DNA from: Gammaproteobacteria bacterium
GTDB lineage: Bacteria > Pseudomonadota > Gammaproteobacteria > SZUA-229
Length of the DNA stretch: 12,951 nt
NCBI GenBank assembly: GCA_029287815.1
Contig: JARFQK010000206.1
Location: 1 to 12,951, forward strand
Direction: 5' to 3'
Shown: positions 1 through 7,271 of the stretch, piece after piece
Numbering within the stretch: position 1 is the stretch's first letter
Layout of the letters: every line of letters starts with the position of its first letter
Program-made: the position numbers and the translations under genes
Notes under the pieces: generated by a model
What the model saw: only the letters and a program-made list of their open reading frames with translations
The model's database searches: none
Told to the model about the DNA's origin: nothing

Positions 1-92
1 ATTGCGTCGCCCGACTCGCAATGCCTCTGACAACTTGACGATGCTTGAGCATGTAACAGTAATTCAGGCTCTAACCGATCGAGGACTTACCT

Positions 93-341
93 ATGGACAA
101 TCCTTCAACGCTGCTGGTCGCAATCATGTTTGTCACCATCCTGGGGATCGCGATTGGAAATACTCTCATGACCTGCGCAGATATCGCGGGTGGCCTGCGC
201 CGGCCGGTACCCGAACGTCTTCAAATCAGTTGGATCTTATTGATGCTGTTCGCACTTCTGAGTCTGCTCTAGGAAACCACTGCATTGCTCGAAGTTGAGG
301 ATTGGCTATTTATCGAGTTTATATACGTGATTTCGCAGCTC
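93..341 (+). pseudogene. Truncated small integral-membrane protein gene with in-frame stop
   Basis: An ATG at 93 opens a 59-codon frame ending in TAG at 270-272. The product has two hydrophobic segments, roughly residues 7-26 (LLVAIMFVTILGIAIG region) and 48-59 (ISWILLMLFALL region), joined by a short basic loop. The same frame stays open past the stop and continues ETTALLEVEDWLFIEFIYVI, which looks like the next loop and third membrane helix, up to the RAYT-associated motif at 342. The pattern (helix, basic loop, helix, short W/D-rich loop, helix) resembles multi-helix hypothetical membrane proteins of Proteobacteria, in which a Trp codon (TGG) would be plausible where TAG now stands. I infer a gene broken by a nonsense change and then truncated by the element; no 3' part is seen after 1315. 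Alternatively it is a genuine 59-residue, two-helix membrane protein ending at 272. Positions 1-92 show nothing I can assign. Confidence 0.45.
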
Positions 342-356
342 GGTGTCAGGTCTTTC
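342..356 (+). repeat. Left end motif of RAYT element (inverted repeat)
   Basis: GGTGTCAGGTCTTTC, perfect inverted partner of 1301-1315. It interrupts the open frame of the upstream membrane-protein remnant. Confidence 0.75.
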
Positions 357-456
357 ATCGTTCGTGAGCAAGTCAATATGTCGCCTGCGATTGATCATTC
401 GTTGCCGTTCGTATTAAGCTATTCGACGTGTACTGATTGTCAAAAGGAGTTGATAA

Positions 457-1311
457 GTGGCCCGCCCACTGAGAATGGAGTTCCCTGGTGCGCTTTACCA
501 TGTGACCTCGAGAGGAAACAGGCGTGAAGCGATCTACCTCACGGATCACGATCGACATGGCTTCCTGAAGATCGTTGGTGACGTCTGTGAGCGTTACAAC
601 TGGATCATCCATGCATATTGCTTGATGGGCAACCATTATCATTTGCTTGTCGAAACACCCGATGGGAATCTCAGCAAAGGAATGCGTCAGTTAAACGGTG
701 TTTATACAAAACGCTTCAATCGTGCGCATGATCGCGTCGGACATCTTTACCAGGGACGATATCAGGCGCTCATTATACAAAAGGACTCGTACCTGCTTGA
801 GGTCGCTCGCTATACCGTTCTGAATCCAGTCAGAGCGCGAATGGTATCGCAGGCAGCGGACTGGCCGTGGAGCAGCTTTCTAGCCACTGTAAGTCACGAT
901 CGTGCGCCTGTTTGGCTGGACACGAGTTGTATTCTTGCGCATTTTTCTACTCGCAGAACGCGAGCCGGCGCGCTGTACAGGCAGTTTGTGGCGGAAGGCA
1001 GCGGTCAGCCACCAATTTGGGATCATTTGAAAAACCAGGTCTATCTTGGCGATAACAATTTTATAGAGGAGGTACAGACAACGATAACTAAGGATGCTGA
1101 CCTCAGTGAAATACCTGCACGCCAGCGACGGTCACTGCCAAAGCCGTTGTATCATTATGTCCGTGAATATCAGGAGCGAGATCTGGCAATGCGCGCGGCC
1201 TATCAAAGCGGTGGTTACACAATGAAAGACCTGGCACATTATTTTGGCTTGCATTATTCAAGCGTAAGCCGAATCATCAATGGCAGATACTATACAAAAC
1301 GAAAGACCTGA
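457..1311 (+). CDS. REP-associated tyrosine transposase (RAYT, Y1/HUH family)
   Basis: A 284-residue single-strand DNA transposase of the IS200-like Y1 superfamily. The N-terminal MARPLRMEFPGALYHVTSRG block is the family signature. The HUH metal site is H60-Y-H62 within MGNHYHLLVET, and the candidate nucleophile is Y119 in ARYTVLNPVRA. Residues about 93-105 (RVGHLYQGRYQAL) are the conserved loop preceding it. The C-terminal third adds a helix-turn-helix-like stretch (about 247-277, ending SSVSRIINGR), as in longer RAYTs, probably for recognising the flanking motifs. The start is GTG at 457, chosen for the AAGGAG seven nt upstream and for the family N-terminus. All catalytic residues are present, so it may be active. 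Such proteins act on REP sequences in trans and are usually single-copy, domesticated genes rather than aggressive insertion sequences; the family assignment is secure, activity is inferred. Confidence 0.93.
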   Translation: MARPLRMEFPGALYHVTSRGNRREAIYLTDHDRHGFLKIVGDVCERYNWIIHAYCLMGNHYHLLVETPDGNLSKGMRQLNGVYTKRFNRAHDRVGHLYQGRYQALIIQKDSYLLEVARYTVLNPVRARMVSQAADWPWSSFLATVSHDRAPVWLDTSCILAHFSTRRTRAGALYRQFVAEGSGQPPIWDHLKNQVYLGDNNFIEEVQTTITKDADLSEIPARQRRSLPKPLYHYVREYQERDLAMRAAYQSGGYTMKDLAHYFGLHYSSVSRIINGRYYTKRKT

Positions 1312-1315
1312 CACC
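1301..1315 (-). repeat. Right end motif of RAYT element (inverted repeat)
   Basis: GAAAGACCTGACACC, reverse complement of 342-356. Its first 11 nt are coding: they supply most of the last sense codons (Arg-Lys-Thr) and the TGA stop of the transposase. Confidence 0.75.
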
Positions 1316-1336
1316 AGGTTTGATTGGGCTTGATTT

Positions 1337-2782
1337 ATGAGTGAATACCTTTACAGCATCGCACGGAAATTCAATGATGTTGCGCCCGAGGTGGATTTCT
1401 GGACGTTGCGATTGACATCGGAAAGGAGTGAAACGATCCAGGTTCGTCAGGGCGTTATGCAGCCGGTTTTCAATCAGCTTGCACGCGGTGCTTTGCTGAC
1501 GGTCGTTAAAGGCGACGGCTGTGGCTACGCGGCAACCAGCGACCTCAGCCGCAGTGGTTTGAAGCAAGCTGCGTCCCGGGCCCTGGAGTGGGCGCAACAA
1601 TCGTCCGTATCGGGCTTGCTCACGGCGAACGACTATCCACGACCCGAGGCCAGAGCCGGCTATGAAACTCCAGTCATCAGACGGTGGCAGGCGATGCCGC
1701 TGGATGAGAAAGTAGCGCTGCTTCAGGATGCTAACAAGGCGTTAAAGATCCATGCCAGCATTGTTGATTGGCAGGCTTATCTCGGCTACCGCTGTGCGGA
1801 TATTTTGTTGACCAGCAGCGCCGGCGCACATATCGAACAGCGCTTTCACTATATCAATCCTGGACTGAGAGCCGTTGCCAATCAAGGTTCGCTAACCCAG
1901 TATCGTACAGGCGGTGGTTCAAACAGTACCCGTCAAGGCGGATTGGAGCAACTTGACTCGCTGGATTTTCCCCAGGCAGCGACATCACTGGCGGAGGAGG
2001 CCGTCGCGCTGCTGAGTGCCGACGAGTGTCCGCAAGGCACTATGGATGTCGTGCTGGCGCCGGGCCAGATGGTTTTGCAAATTCATGAGAGCATAGGTCA
2101 CCCGCTCGAGCTCGACCGCATTCTCGGCGATGAACGCAACTACGCCGGCACCAGTTTTGTCACGCAGGATATGTTCGGGAATTATCGTTACGGTTCCGAT
2201 CTCCTCAATGTCACTTTTGACCCCAGTCGACCCGAACAATTGGCAAGCTACGCTTATGATGATGAAGGCACGCTGGCTGGTCGTGAGTACATCATCCACA
2301 ACGGTATTCTCAAGCGCCCCTTAGGTGGCGCCACCTCGCAGGCGCGTGCCGGGATGCCCGGTGTTGCCAATGCGCGCCAGGCGGACTGGTTCCGGCCACC
2401 GATAGACCGAATGGCGAACCTGAACGTTGAACCGGGAGACAGCAGTCTCGACGATATGATTTCGAATATTGAACATGGCGTCTATATGGAAACCAATCGT
2501 TCGTGGTCGATCGATGACAGTCGCAACAAGTTTCAGTTTGGTTGCGAACTGGGACGATTGATCGAAAATGGCGAATTGAAAGGACTGGTGTGTAACCCCA
2601 ATTACCGAGGCATCTCCGCCACATTCTGGCGAAATCTCATGGCTGTTGGAAACTCTGAAAGCTTCCAGGTTCAGGGCATCACTAACTGCGGCAAGGGCGA
2701 GCCGAATCAGGCTATTTTCGTTGGTCACGCGTCACCGGCCTGTCATTTCCGCGATGTCGACGTTTTCGGGGGCGCCGTGTAG
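1337..2782 (+). CDS. TldD-like metalloprotease subunit (TldD/PmbA family)
   Basis: A 481-residue member of the TldD/TldE family (peptidase U62), cytosolic proteases that work as a TldD-TldE heterodimer degrading unfolded peptides and maturing some modified peptides (microcin B17) or antitoxin CcdA in E. coli. The zinc motif HExxxH is H250-E251-S-I-G-H255, followed by PLELDRILGDERNYAGTSF, and the third ligand is probably C451 in TNCGKGEP. The HESIGHPLELDR form differs from canonical TldD (HEAxGHGLEGD) and marks a separate paralogous branch. The ATG at 1337 gives the expected N-terminus but has no good Shine-Dalgarno and lies 25 nt after the transposase stop, so its original upstream region may have been replaced by the element. 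The stop overlaps the tldE-like start by one nt, so the subunits should be made together. Confidence 0.92.
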   Translation: MSEYLYSIARKFNDVAPEVDFWTLRLTSERSETIQVRQGVMQPVFNQLARGALLTVVKGDGCGYAATSDLSRSGLKQAASRALEWAQQSSVSGLLTANDYPRPEARAGYETPVIRRWQAMPLDEKVALLQDANKALKIHASIVDWQAYLGYRCADILLTSSAGAHIEQRFHYINPGLRAVANQGSLTQYRTGGGSNSTRQGGLEQLDSLDFPQAATSLAEEAVALLSADECPQGTMDVVLAPGQMVLQIHESIGHPLELDRILGDERNYAGTSFVTQDMFGNYRYGSDLLNVTFDPSRPEQLASYAYDDEGTLAGREYIIHNGILKRPLGGATSQARAGMPGVANARQADWFRPPIDRMANLNVEPGDSSLDDMISNIEHGVYMETNRSWSIDDSRNKFQFGCELGRLIENGELKGLVCNPNYRGISATFWRNLMAVGNSESFQVQGITNCGKGEPNQAIFVGHASPACHFRDVDVFGGAV

Positions 2783-4098
2783 TGCAGGATTACTTCTATT
2801 CGCTGGCCGATGCGCTTTTCGGAAAGTTGAAAGGTGATGAGCGACTCTTACTGAATTTTTTGGGTGAACATTCGGATTTCGTCAGGCTGAATCGGAACAA
2901 GATTCGGCAGGCCGGCAGTGTCGTGCAGCGCAGTATGTCGCTGGATCTGATCGCAGGGCAGCGCCATGCCGAAGCTACCGTAGACCTCGCCGGTGACAGC
3001 AACCAGGATCTGGAGCAGCTCGAAGAAACGCTGAACAATCTGCGGGAACAACGTGCGCTGTTGCCCGCGGATCCTTACCTTCATTACGCGACGGATATCA
3101 ATCACTCCGAATTTCACCACGATAACGCAGTTGTCAGCAGCTACGATGCAGTCGAGCAAATTATGCAAGCAGCCGAAGGTCTGGATCTCGTGGGCATTTT
3201 TGCCAATGGCATGCAGTATACGGGTTTTGCGAATTCGCTGGGTCAGCGGAACTGGCACAGCAGTGCAAGCTTCAATTTCGACTGGAGCTGCTATCACAAC
3301 AAAGACAAGGCGGTGAAAAGCAACTATGCCGGATTTAGCTGGCAGCAGGCGCAATTGGCGGAAAAAATGGAAAATGTTCGAGGTCAGCTGAGTATACTTT
3401 CCAGGCGTTCAAAAGCCATCGAGCCAGGCCATTATCGGGCGTACCTGGCACCAATGGCTGTCAGCGAGCTGATCGACACGATGTCCTGGGGCGGTTTTGG
3501 CCTGAAAAGCCATCGAACAAAATCCACGCCGCTGATACAGATGCTGGAGCAGGGCCGAACACTCGACGCAGTGTTCTCCCTGAGCGAAAACAACGCACGA
3601 GGGCTTGCGCCAATATTTACCAGCGACGGCTTTCTGAAGCCGGGTCATGTTCAGCTGATCCAGGAGGGACGTTTCCAGGACTGTCTGGTCAGCGCGCGCA
3701 GCGCGATCGAATACCAAAGCAAAACCAATGCCGACGCCGAGTACCCCGGCGCACTGGAGCTGGCTGCGGGCAGTCTGCCGAGTGCAAAAATATTAAAAGA
3801 ATTGGATACCGGACTGTTCATCAATAACCTCTGGTATCTAAATTTCTCAGACCGCAATGCCTGTCAGATCACGGGTATGACCCGGTTTGCCTGTTTCTGG
3901 GTCGAGAACGGGGAAATACAGGCACCCGTCGACGTTATGCGGTTTGACGACAGCGTCTATAGCTTATTCGGAACCGACCTGCTCGGTTTGACCGAAGAAC
4001 GTGAATTGATCCTTGATGCCAGGAGCTACGGTAATAGATCGAACCGCAGCATCGAGTTGCCCGGCGCGCTGGTCCAAGCCATGCGGCTGACTCTGTAA
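2782..4098 (+). CDS. TldE/PmbA-like partner subunit
   Basis: A 438-residue TldD/PmbA-family protein with no HExxxH motif, as expected for the TldE role, in which the subunit completes the sealed chamber of the heterodimer and the active site sits in the TldD partner. Recognisable family blocks are the N-terminal beta-strand region (residues about 25-60, FLGEHSDFVRLNRNKIRQAG), a central FANSLGQRNWHSSASFNFDW stretch, and the C-terminal NNLWYLNFSDRNACQITGMT block near residue 350-370, followed by TRFACFWVENGEIQAPV. The start is GTG at 2782, sharing its G with the last base of the preceding TAG; this 1-nt overlap implies translational coupling. No third gene follows within the operon, and no obvious peptide substrate gene is nearby. 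The physiological substrate is unknown. Confidence 0.9.
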   Translation: MQDYFYSLADALFGKLKGDERLLLNFLGEHSDFVRLNRNKIRQAGSVVQRSMSLDLIAGQRHAEATVDLAGDSNQDLEQLEETLNNLREQRALLPADPYLHYATDINHSEFHHDNAVVSSYDAVEQIMQAAEGLDLVGIFANGMQYTGFANSLGQRNWHSSASFNFDWSCYHNKDKAVKSNYAGFSWQQAQLAEKMENVRGQLSILSRRSKAIEPGHYRAYLAPMAVSELIDTMSWGGFGLKSHRTKSTPLIQMLEQGRTLDAVFSLSENNARGLAPIFTSDGFLKPGHVQLIQEGRFQDCLVSARSAIEYQSKTNADAEYPGALELAAGSLPSAKILKELDTGLFINNLWYLNFSDRNACQITGMTRFACFWVENGEIQAPVDVMRFDDSVYSLFGTDLLGLTEERELILDARSYGNRSNRSIELPGALVQAMRLTL

Positions 4099-4297
4099 CA
4101 GCCGCGTGTTGGTATAGTCGGGCACGGTAAATTCAGGCCGGAGGTAGGCGGGTCCTGATAGAAGTGGCATGGCTCACCTTCCGACTGAAAATAAAGTCTT
4201 TCATGCGTAAAAAATGCGGTATGATACGAATGCTATGAAACCGGCAATAAAACACACCCATGTATATTGTTGCCGGCGCCTGGGGGCGTTACACGCG

Positions 4298-4347
4298 CGT
4301 CCCGGTCTCACGCGGCTTAATGCCGCGCCGGGACGTGGATGTCCCGG
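4298..4347. other. Alternative hairpins in leader of the outer-membrane protein gene
   Basis: CGTCCCGG (4298-4305) pairs with CCGGGACG (4328-4335), with an inner CGCGGC/GCCGCG stem (4311-4316 with 4322-4327) around a TTAAT loop. The same downstream arm (4328-4334) can instead pair with GTCCCGG at 4341-4347. The two structures are mutually exclusive, as in an attenuator or leader switch, and lie 70-120 nt before the ATG at 4420. A possible extended -10 (TATGAT, 4220-4225) lies upstream, so both could be in the mRNA leader. The rest of 4099-4419 contains no convincing gene. A simple repeat element is an alternative explanation. Confidence 0.5.
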
Positions 4348-4419
4348 ATTGAACCCGAGAATGTTCATTGCCGGGTCTATAGGGTGTTGTTGGTAAATCA
4401 ATCTAAAAAGAGGGCTATT

Positions 4420-4992
4420 ATGCGTACCAATCGAATCGGTTACTTCATTTTTCCGGTATTCGCGGCGTTGATTTCGGGCACGGCTTTCGCTGGCAGCGAT
4501 TCCGGTTTTTATCTCGGCGGCAGTATCGGCCAGGCGACGGTCAAATTCAAAGATCAAACGCCGACCGGTGATGATTTCGAATTCAGCGAAGATGATTCCG
4601 CGTACAAGATTTTTGGCGGTTACAATTTTGGCATCATCCCACTGATCGACCTAGCAGTGGAGGGCTCCTATGTGGATTTTGGCAAGCCGAACACGACATT
4701 AAGTACCGGCACCACGATCGCCACTGATCTCACGGGGTGGGATGCATTCGGACTCGCTGCGCTAACGTTTGGGCCATTTAGCGTTTTCGGTAAGGCAGGG
4801 GTGATCGCCTGGGACTCGGATTTCAACATCGGCACTGTATCAGGCAGTGACTCGGGTACTGATACTGCCTATGGGCTCGGTGCCAAAATACAATTTGGTT
4901 CGTTGGCCGCGCGTGCTGAGCTCGAATATTTCGATATAGGCGAACTCGATGATGTTTATATGGGATCTATCGGTTTGTCGTATACTTTCTAA
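4420..4992 (+). CDS. Outer-membrane beta-barrel protein (OmpA-like transmembrane domain type)
   Basis: A 190-residue exported protein. Residues 1-24 form a signal peptide (basic MRTNR, hydrophobic core, TAFA cleavage site), followed by GSDSGFYLGGSIGQA, the typical first strand of small 8-stranded barrels. Alternating strands continue (YKIFGGYNFG, VEGSYVDFG, FSVFGKAGVIAWDSDF, RAELEYFDIG) and the chain ends GLSYTF with the terminal Phe that signals assembly by the BAM machinery. No peptidoglycan-binding OmpA C-domain is present. The frame is open upstream to 4339, but 4420 is the correct start: it has AAGAGG six nt upstream and gives a clean signal peptide, while the longer version has a charged non-signal extension. 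Function beyond a surface barrel (adhesion, stability, unknown small pore) cannot be told. A weak stem (4004-nt scale arms at 5004-5009 and 5014-5019) follows the stop. Confidence 0.85.
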   Translation: MRTNRIGYFIFPVFAALISGTAFAGSDSGFYLGGSIGQATVKFKDQTPTGDDFEFSEDDSAYKIFGGYNFGIIPLIDLAVEGSYVDFGKPNTTLSTGTTIATDLTGWDAFGLAALTFGPFSVFGKAGVIAWDSDFNIGTVSGSDSGTDTAYGLGAKIQFGSLAARAELEYFDIGELDDVYMGSIGLSYTF

Positions 4993-5031
4993 ACACAATT
5001 AAAAGGCGGAGAGCCGCTTCGGTTTGATTCT

Positions 5032-5078
5032 GGCGTGGTGCGGCAGATTGCCACGCCGCTGCCGCGGCTCGCAATGAC
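5032..5078. repeat. REP-like palindromic repeat (CGTCATTGCGAG type)
   Basis: On the minus strand this reads CGTCATTGCGAG, a GC-rich core, then GGCAATCT. From memory, that layout is a common dispersed intergenic repeat in many bacterial genomes. Arms ATTGC (5047-5051) and GCAAT (5071-5075) pair around a GC-rich centre containing GCCGCGGC. A competing stem is GGCGTGG (5032-5038) with CCACGCC (5051-5057). It lies between the convergent barrel gene and CBS gene. Confidence 0.5.
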
Positions 5079-5099
5079 GAGCAGGCCGACATTAATGGA

Positions 5100-5549
5100 T
5101 TAAGGGTGCAATTCCTGCTCGCGGTCTAATTCTTTGTGGATCAGTCGGGTCAGATCATTCATCTGTTCTGCGATCAGCTCGACGGCATCATCCGCGGTCA
5201 GCATACCTTGAAGACTGCCGCTCTGATCAACGATCAGCAAACGCCGCACGCCCCGTTTTTTCATGACTTCGAGCGTGTCCAGCAAGGAATGCTGCTCACT
5301 GACACTGACTGGATCATTACTCATCACATCGCGCACGGTCAAAGATTCTGGATCGATCTTCTGCGCGATGACTTCGATGACGATGTCGCGGTCCGTGATG
5401 ATGCCAACAGGCAGGGATTTTTCGCCATGTTTTTCAACAACGACGAGATCGCCCACATGATGGCGCCGCATCAGCGCAGCAGCTTCGGCCACTGATATGG
5501 TTGGCTCAGTAATGATGATTTCCCGATTACAGTATTCGCCTGCCGTCAT
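5100..5549 (-). CDS. Tandem CBS-domain protein
   Basis: A 149-residue protein made almost entirely of two CBS domains. The first spans about residues 8-65 (ISVAEAAALMRRHHVGDLVV, then PVGIITDRDI) and the second about 75-130 (VRDVMSNDPVSVSE, then RGVRRLLIVDQ and GMLTADDAVELI). CBS pairs form a Bateman module that binds adenosine nucleotides such as AMP, ATP or SAM and usually senses energy or redox state. With no attached catalytic domain, it is probably a stand-alone sensor or partner regulator; the target is unknown. The C-terminus (NDLTRLIHKELDREQELHP) is an amphipathic helix. The ATG at 5549 has TGAGGT about six nt upstream. It is transcribed opposite to the barrel gene, with no co-directional close neighbour. 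Confidence 0.9.
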   Translation of the reverse strand: MTAGEYCNREIIITEPTISVAEAAALMRRHHVGDLVVVEKHGEKSLPVGIITDRDIVIEVIAQKIDPESLTVRDVMSNDPVSVSEQHSLLDTLEVMKKRGVRRLLIVDQSGSLQGMLTADDAVELIAEQMNDLTRLIHKELDREQELHP

Positions 5550-5756
5550 CTGTTACCTCATTTATCTGTTGATCAGCCTGACACGATGATAGAGCGTTTG
5601 CAGCTGTGATGTACAGGGTTTTATGGGCGTAGCATGTGTGTAGCCTCAATATCTGACCAGGTGGTGCAGGAGATGGAAATGACATGCGCCCTTTGGAGGA
5701 AGGCCAGAATGCCTGTATCTACTGCGCCTTCCGAGTAGGCCGGCGCTGGTCCAAAC

Positions 5757-5945
5757 TTAGATGTCAGCGAAATCCTCCTCATCCAAGCCGAAGATTTCGA
5801 TCAGTTGTTCCCTGGTCCCCGCGCGCAGCACGGCTGTTGCTGAGGGTGGATGGCGCTCTGCAGCCATGCGTTCTATTTCGTCATCGTAACGCCAAGCTTT
5901 CGATAAAGGCTTGTCCTCAGCGTCCATCCAGATATAGTATTTCAT
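5757..5945 (-). CDS. Hypothetical acidic 62-residue protein
   Basis: A short cytosolic protein starting MKYYIWMDAEDKPLSKAWRY and ending LIEIFGLDEEDFADI, rich in Asp/Glu with an aromatic N-terminus. I do not recognise the family. ATG at 5945 is preferred, with CAGG a few nt upstream; a GTG four codons earlier (5957) is possible. Protein-like composition and the lack of a better frame support it as real. The 207 nt between it and the CBS gene contain a weak GGAAGGC/GCCTTCC stem (5698-5704 with 5726-5732), possibly its transcription end. The upstream side has the perfect palindrome at 5989-6006. Confidence 0.6.
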   Translation of the reverse strand: MKYYIWMDAEDKPLSKAWRYDDEIERMAAERHPPSATAVLRAGTREQLIEIFGLDEEDFADI

Positions 5946-5988
5946 CGCAACCTGCACACAGCATTACTCGCCAGTAAGCGATGAAGTT

Positions 5989-6014
5989 GGGCTAGCGCGC
6001 TAGCCCGCATTTCA
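5989..6014. repeat. 18-bp perfect palindrome plus CCCGCATTTC tail (dispersed repeat copy 1)
   Basis: GGGCTAGCGCGCTAGCCC (5989-6006) is a perfect 18-bp palindrome, followed by GCATTTCA. The CTAGCCCGCATTTC part recurs with small changes at 8897-8914 and 9566-9585. There is no T-tract, so a terminator role for the deacylase gene upstream is less likely than a REP-like repeat. Confidence 0.55.
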
Positions 6015-6117
6015 GTTTTCGATCGGCCAGGCGTTCATGCCGACCAGAAAGGTCAAAATATCATGGCAGCATGCAAGGGTATGCACGGGTACCTATTGCG
6101 GTCAACTGCAGTGGGGT

Positions 6118-7167
6118 TTAGACAATGGGTGGTTCATCATTGGAGTAAGATCGCGGCTCGTCTTCAGGAGAGAGCTCTGTTTGATAGAGTTCCACCTGAC
6201 CTGCTGCTTCCTTGCTGTCCTCGAACCGAGCGATGTGGAATACGGCCTCGCCCTCATGCACCAACGGTATCTCTGTCCTGCCGATGATCAGACCGCTGAA
6301 GCTTGCCCGGATTTCGGTCTGGTTGTCGCCGAGCGGGTCATCGACAAGGGCCAATAAATCATCGCGCTTTACACGGGCGCCCAACGGCTTCAAAGTCTTC
6401 AACAGGCCGCTCGATGTTGCCCGGAGCCACTTGCTGTAACGAGCGATCAACGGTTCGGCGATTTTTCTGCTCTTACTTTTGGGTAGCATACCGAGGTGGC
6501 GCATCACATTGGCAACACCTTTGACACCGCCGCGTATGCCGATTTCATCAAAGCGCAGTGCCTGCCCGGTTTCGTACAATAGCATCGGCACACCGCGACA
6601 ATCTGCGGCTTCGCGCAGTGAGCCATCGCGCAAGTTGGAATTGAGGACGACTGGCGTGCCGAAGGATTTGGCCATCGTCAGCGTCATTTCGTCGTCGAGA
6701 TTGGCCCGAATCTGCGGCAGGTTAGAACGATGTATGGCCCCGGTATGAAGGTCGATTCCGTGTGTGCATTTTGCCACCAGCTGATTCAGAAATATGTCGG
6801 CTAGCCGCGCAGCCAAGGATCCTCTGTCGGAGCCAGGAAAGCTACGGTTCAGGTCGCGGCGGTCAGGCAGATAGCGTGAGCTCTGAATCAGGCCATAAAC
6901 ATTGACGACCGGCACAGCAATTATGCTACCTTTAATTCGCTTCATTGCGGATAGTTGCAGGATCCTGCGAATGATCTCGATGCCATTCAGTTCATCGCCA
7001 TGGACGGCAGCACTGAGCAGCAACACCGGGCCGTCCTTTTTACCGCGCACAACATGTACCGGCATCACCATGGGTGTATGGGTATAAAGCGGCGGCAAGG
7101 GCAATTCGATGGTGGTGCGCGTTCCTGCGGCAATGTGCTGGCCGGCGATCTCCAGATCAAACGTCAT
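6118..7167 (-). CDS. AstE/AspA-family zinc deacylase (succinylglutamate desuccinylase / aspartoacylase type)
   Basis: A 349-residue M14-type zinc hydrolase related to AstE and aspartoacylase. From the ATG at 7167 the zinc ligands are H56 and E59 in AAVHGDELNG and H141 in GIDLHTG; RDLNRSFPG (about 104-112) binds the substrate carboxylate; E199 in LLYETGQ is the general base. The C-terminal ~100 residues form a beta-rich domain (GARVKRDDLLALVDDPLGDN, then SGLIIGRTEIPLVHEGEAVF). These enzymes cleave N-acyl groups from amino acids or related amides. It is not in an ast (arginine catabolism) operon, so the substrate is unknown. The frame is open to a TTG at 7248, but the family N-terminus (MTFDLEIAGQHIAAG) supports 7167. 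A small lipoprotein gene lies upstream on the same strand and may be co-transcribed. Confidence 0.85.
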   Translation of the reverse strand: MTFDLEIAGQHIAAGTRTTIELPLPPLYTHTPMVMPVHVVRGKKDGPVLLLSAAVHGDELNGIEIIRRILQLSAMKRIKGSIIAVPVVNVYGLIQSSRYLPDRRDLNRSFPGSDRGSLAARLADIFLNQLVAKCTHGIDLHTGAIHRSNLPQIRANLDDEMTLTMAKSFGTPVVLNSNLRDGSLREAADCRGVPMLLYETGQALRFDEIGIRGGVKGVANVMRHLGMLPKSKSRKIAEPLIARYSKWLRATSSGLLKTLKPLGARVKRDDLLALVDDPLGDNQTEIRASFSGLIIGRTEIPLVHEGEAVFHIARFEDSKEAAGQVELYQTELSPEDEPRSYSNDEPPIV

Positions 7168-7271
7168 GGCTGATATCTTGCTCTGTCTGCCCGACGCCTG
7201 TGCGACGCGTCGATAAGCGATAGCAATGGGATGAGAGGCATGGGGCAATCCATGCGGTCACGTCTCCCCCC

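Larger units (their letters stand above)
342..1315 (+). mobile_element. RAYT element bounded by inverted 15-nt motifs
   Basis: The transposase gene at 457-1311 is bracketed by GGTGTCAGGTCTTTC at 342-356 and its exact reverse complement at 1301-1315. The match does not extend further on either side. RAYT genes are known to be flanked by REP-type sequences in inverted orientation, so I take this as a single-gene element. The left flank contains the remnant membrane gene and the right flank begins the tldD-like gene only 21 nt later. The 100 nt between the left motif and the transposase start contain no gene. The exact boundaries are an inference; classical IS200/IS605 ends are subterminal hairpins, which I do not see clearly here. 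Confidence 0.6.

Noticed and set aside
2..298. 98-codon open frame at the left edge
   Set aside because: Composition is not protein-like, and it overlaps the better membrane-protein frame at 93-341.
373..642. Minus-strand frame opposite the RAYT start
   Set aside because: Antisense to a clearly conserved transposase; no ribosome site or family resemblance.
4270..4375. Possible tRNA on the minus strand because of a GGTTCAATCC-like string
   Set aside because: The putative T-arm has mismatched stem pairs, and no cloverleaf with acceptor and anticodon arms can be drawn.
4214..4396. 60-codon frame before the barrel gene, considered as a TldD/TldE peptide substrate
   Set aside because: It runs through the GC-rich hairpins, lacks a ribosome site and a leader/core layout, and does not look coding.
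5136..5495. 119-codon plus-strand frame opposite the CBS gene
   Set aside because: Mirror of the two-CBS-domain gene, which has conserved motifs and a ribosome site.
5684..5977. 97-codon plus-strand frame
   Set aside because: Arg/Pro/Ser-rich composition typical of antisense frames; it covers the more plausible minus-strand 62-residue gene.
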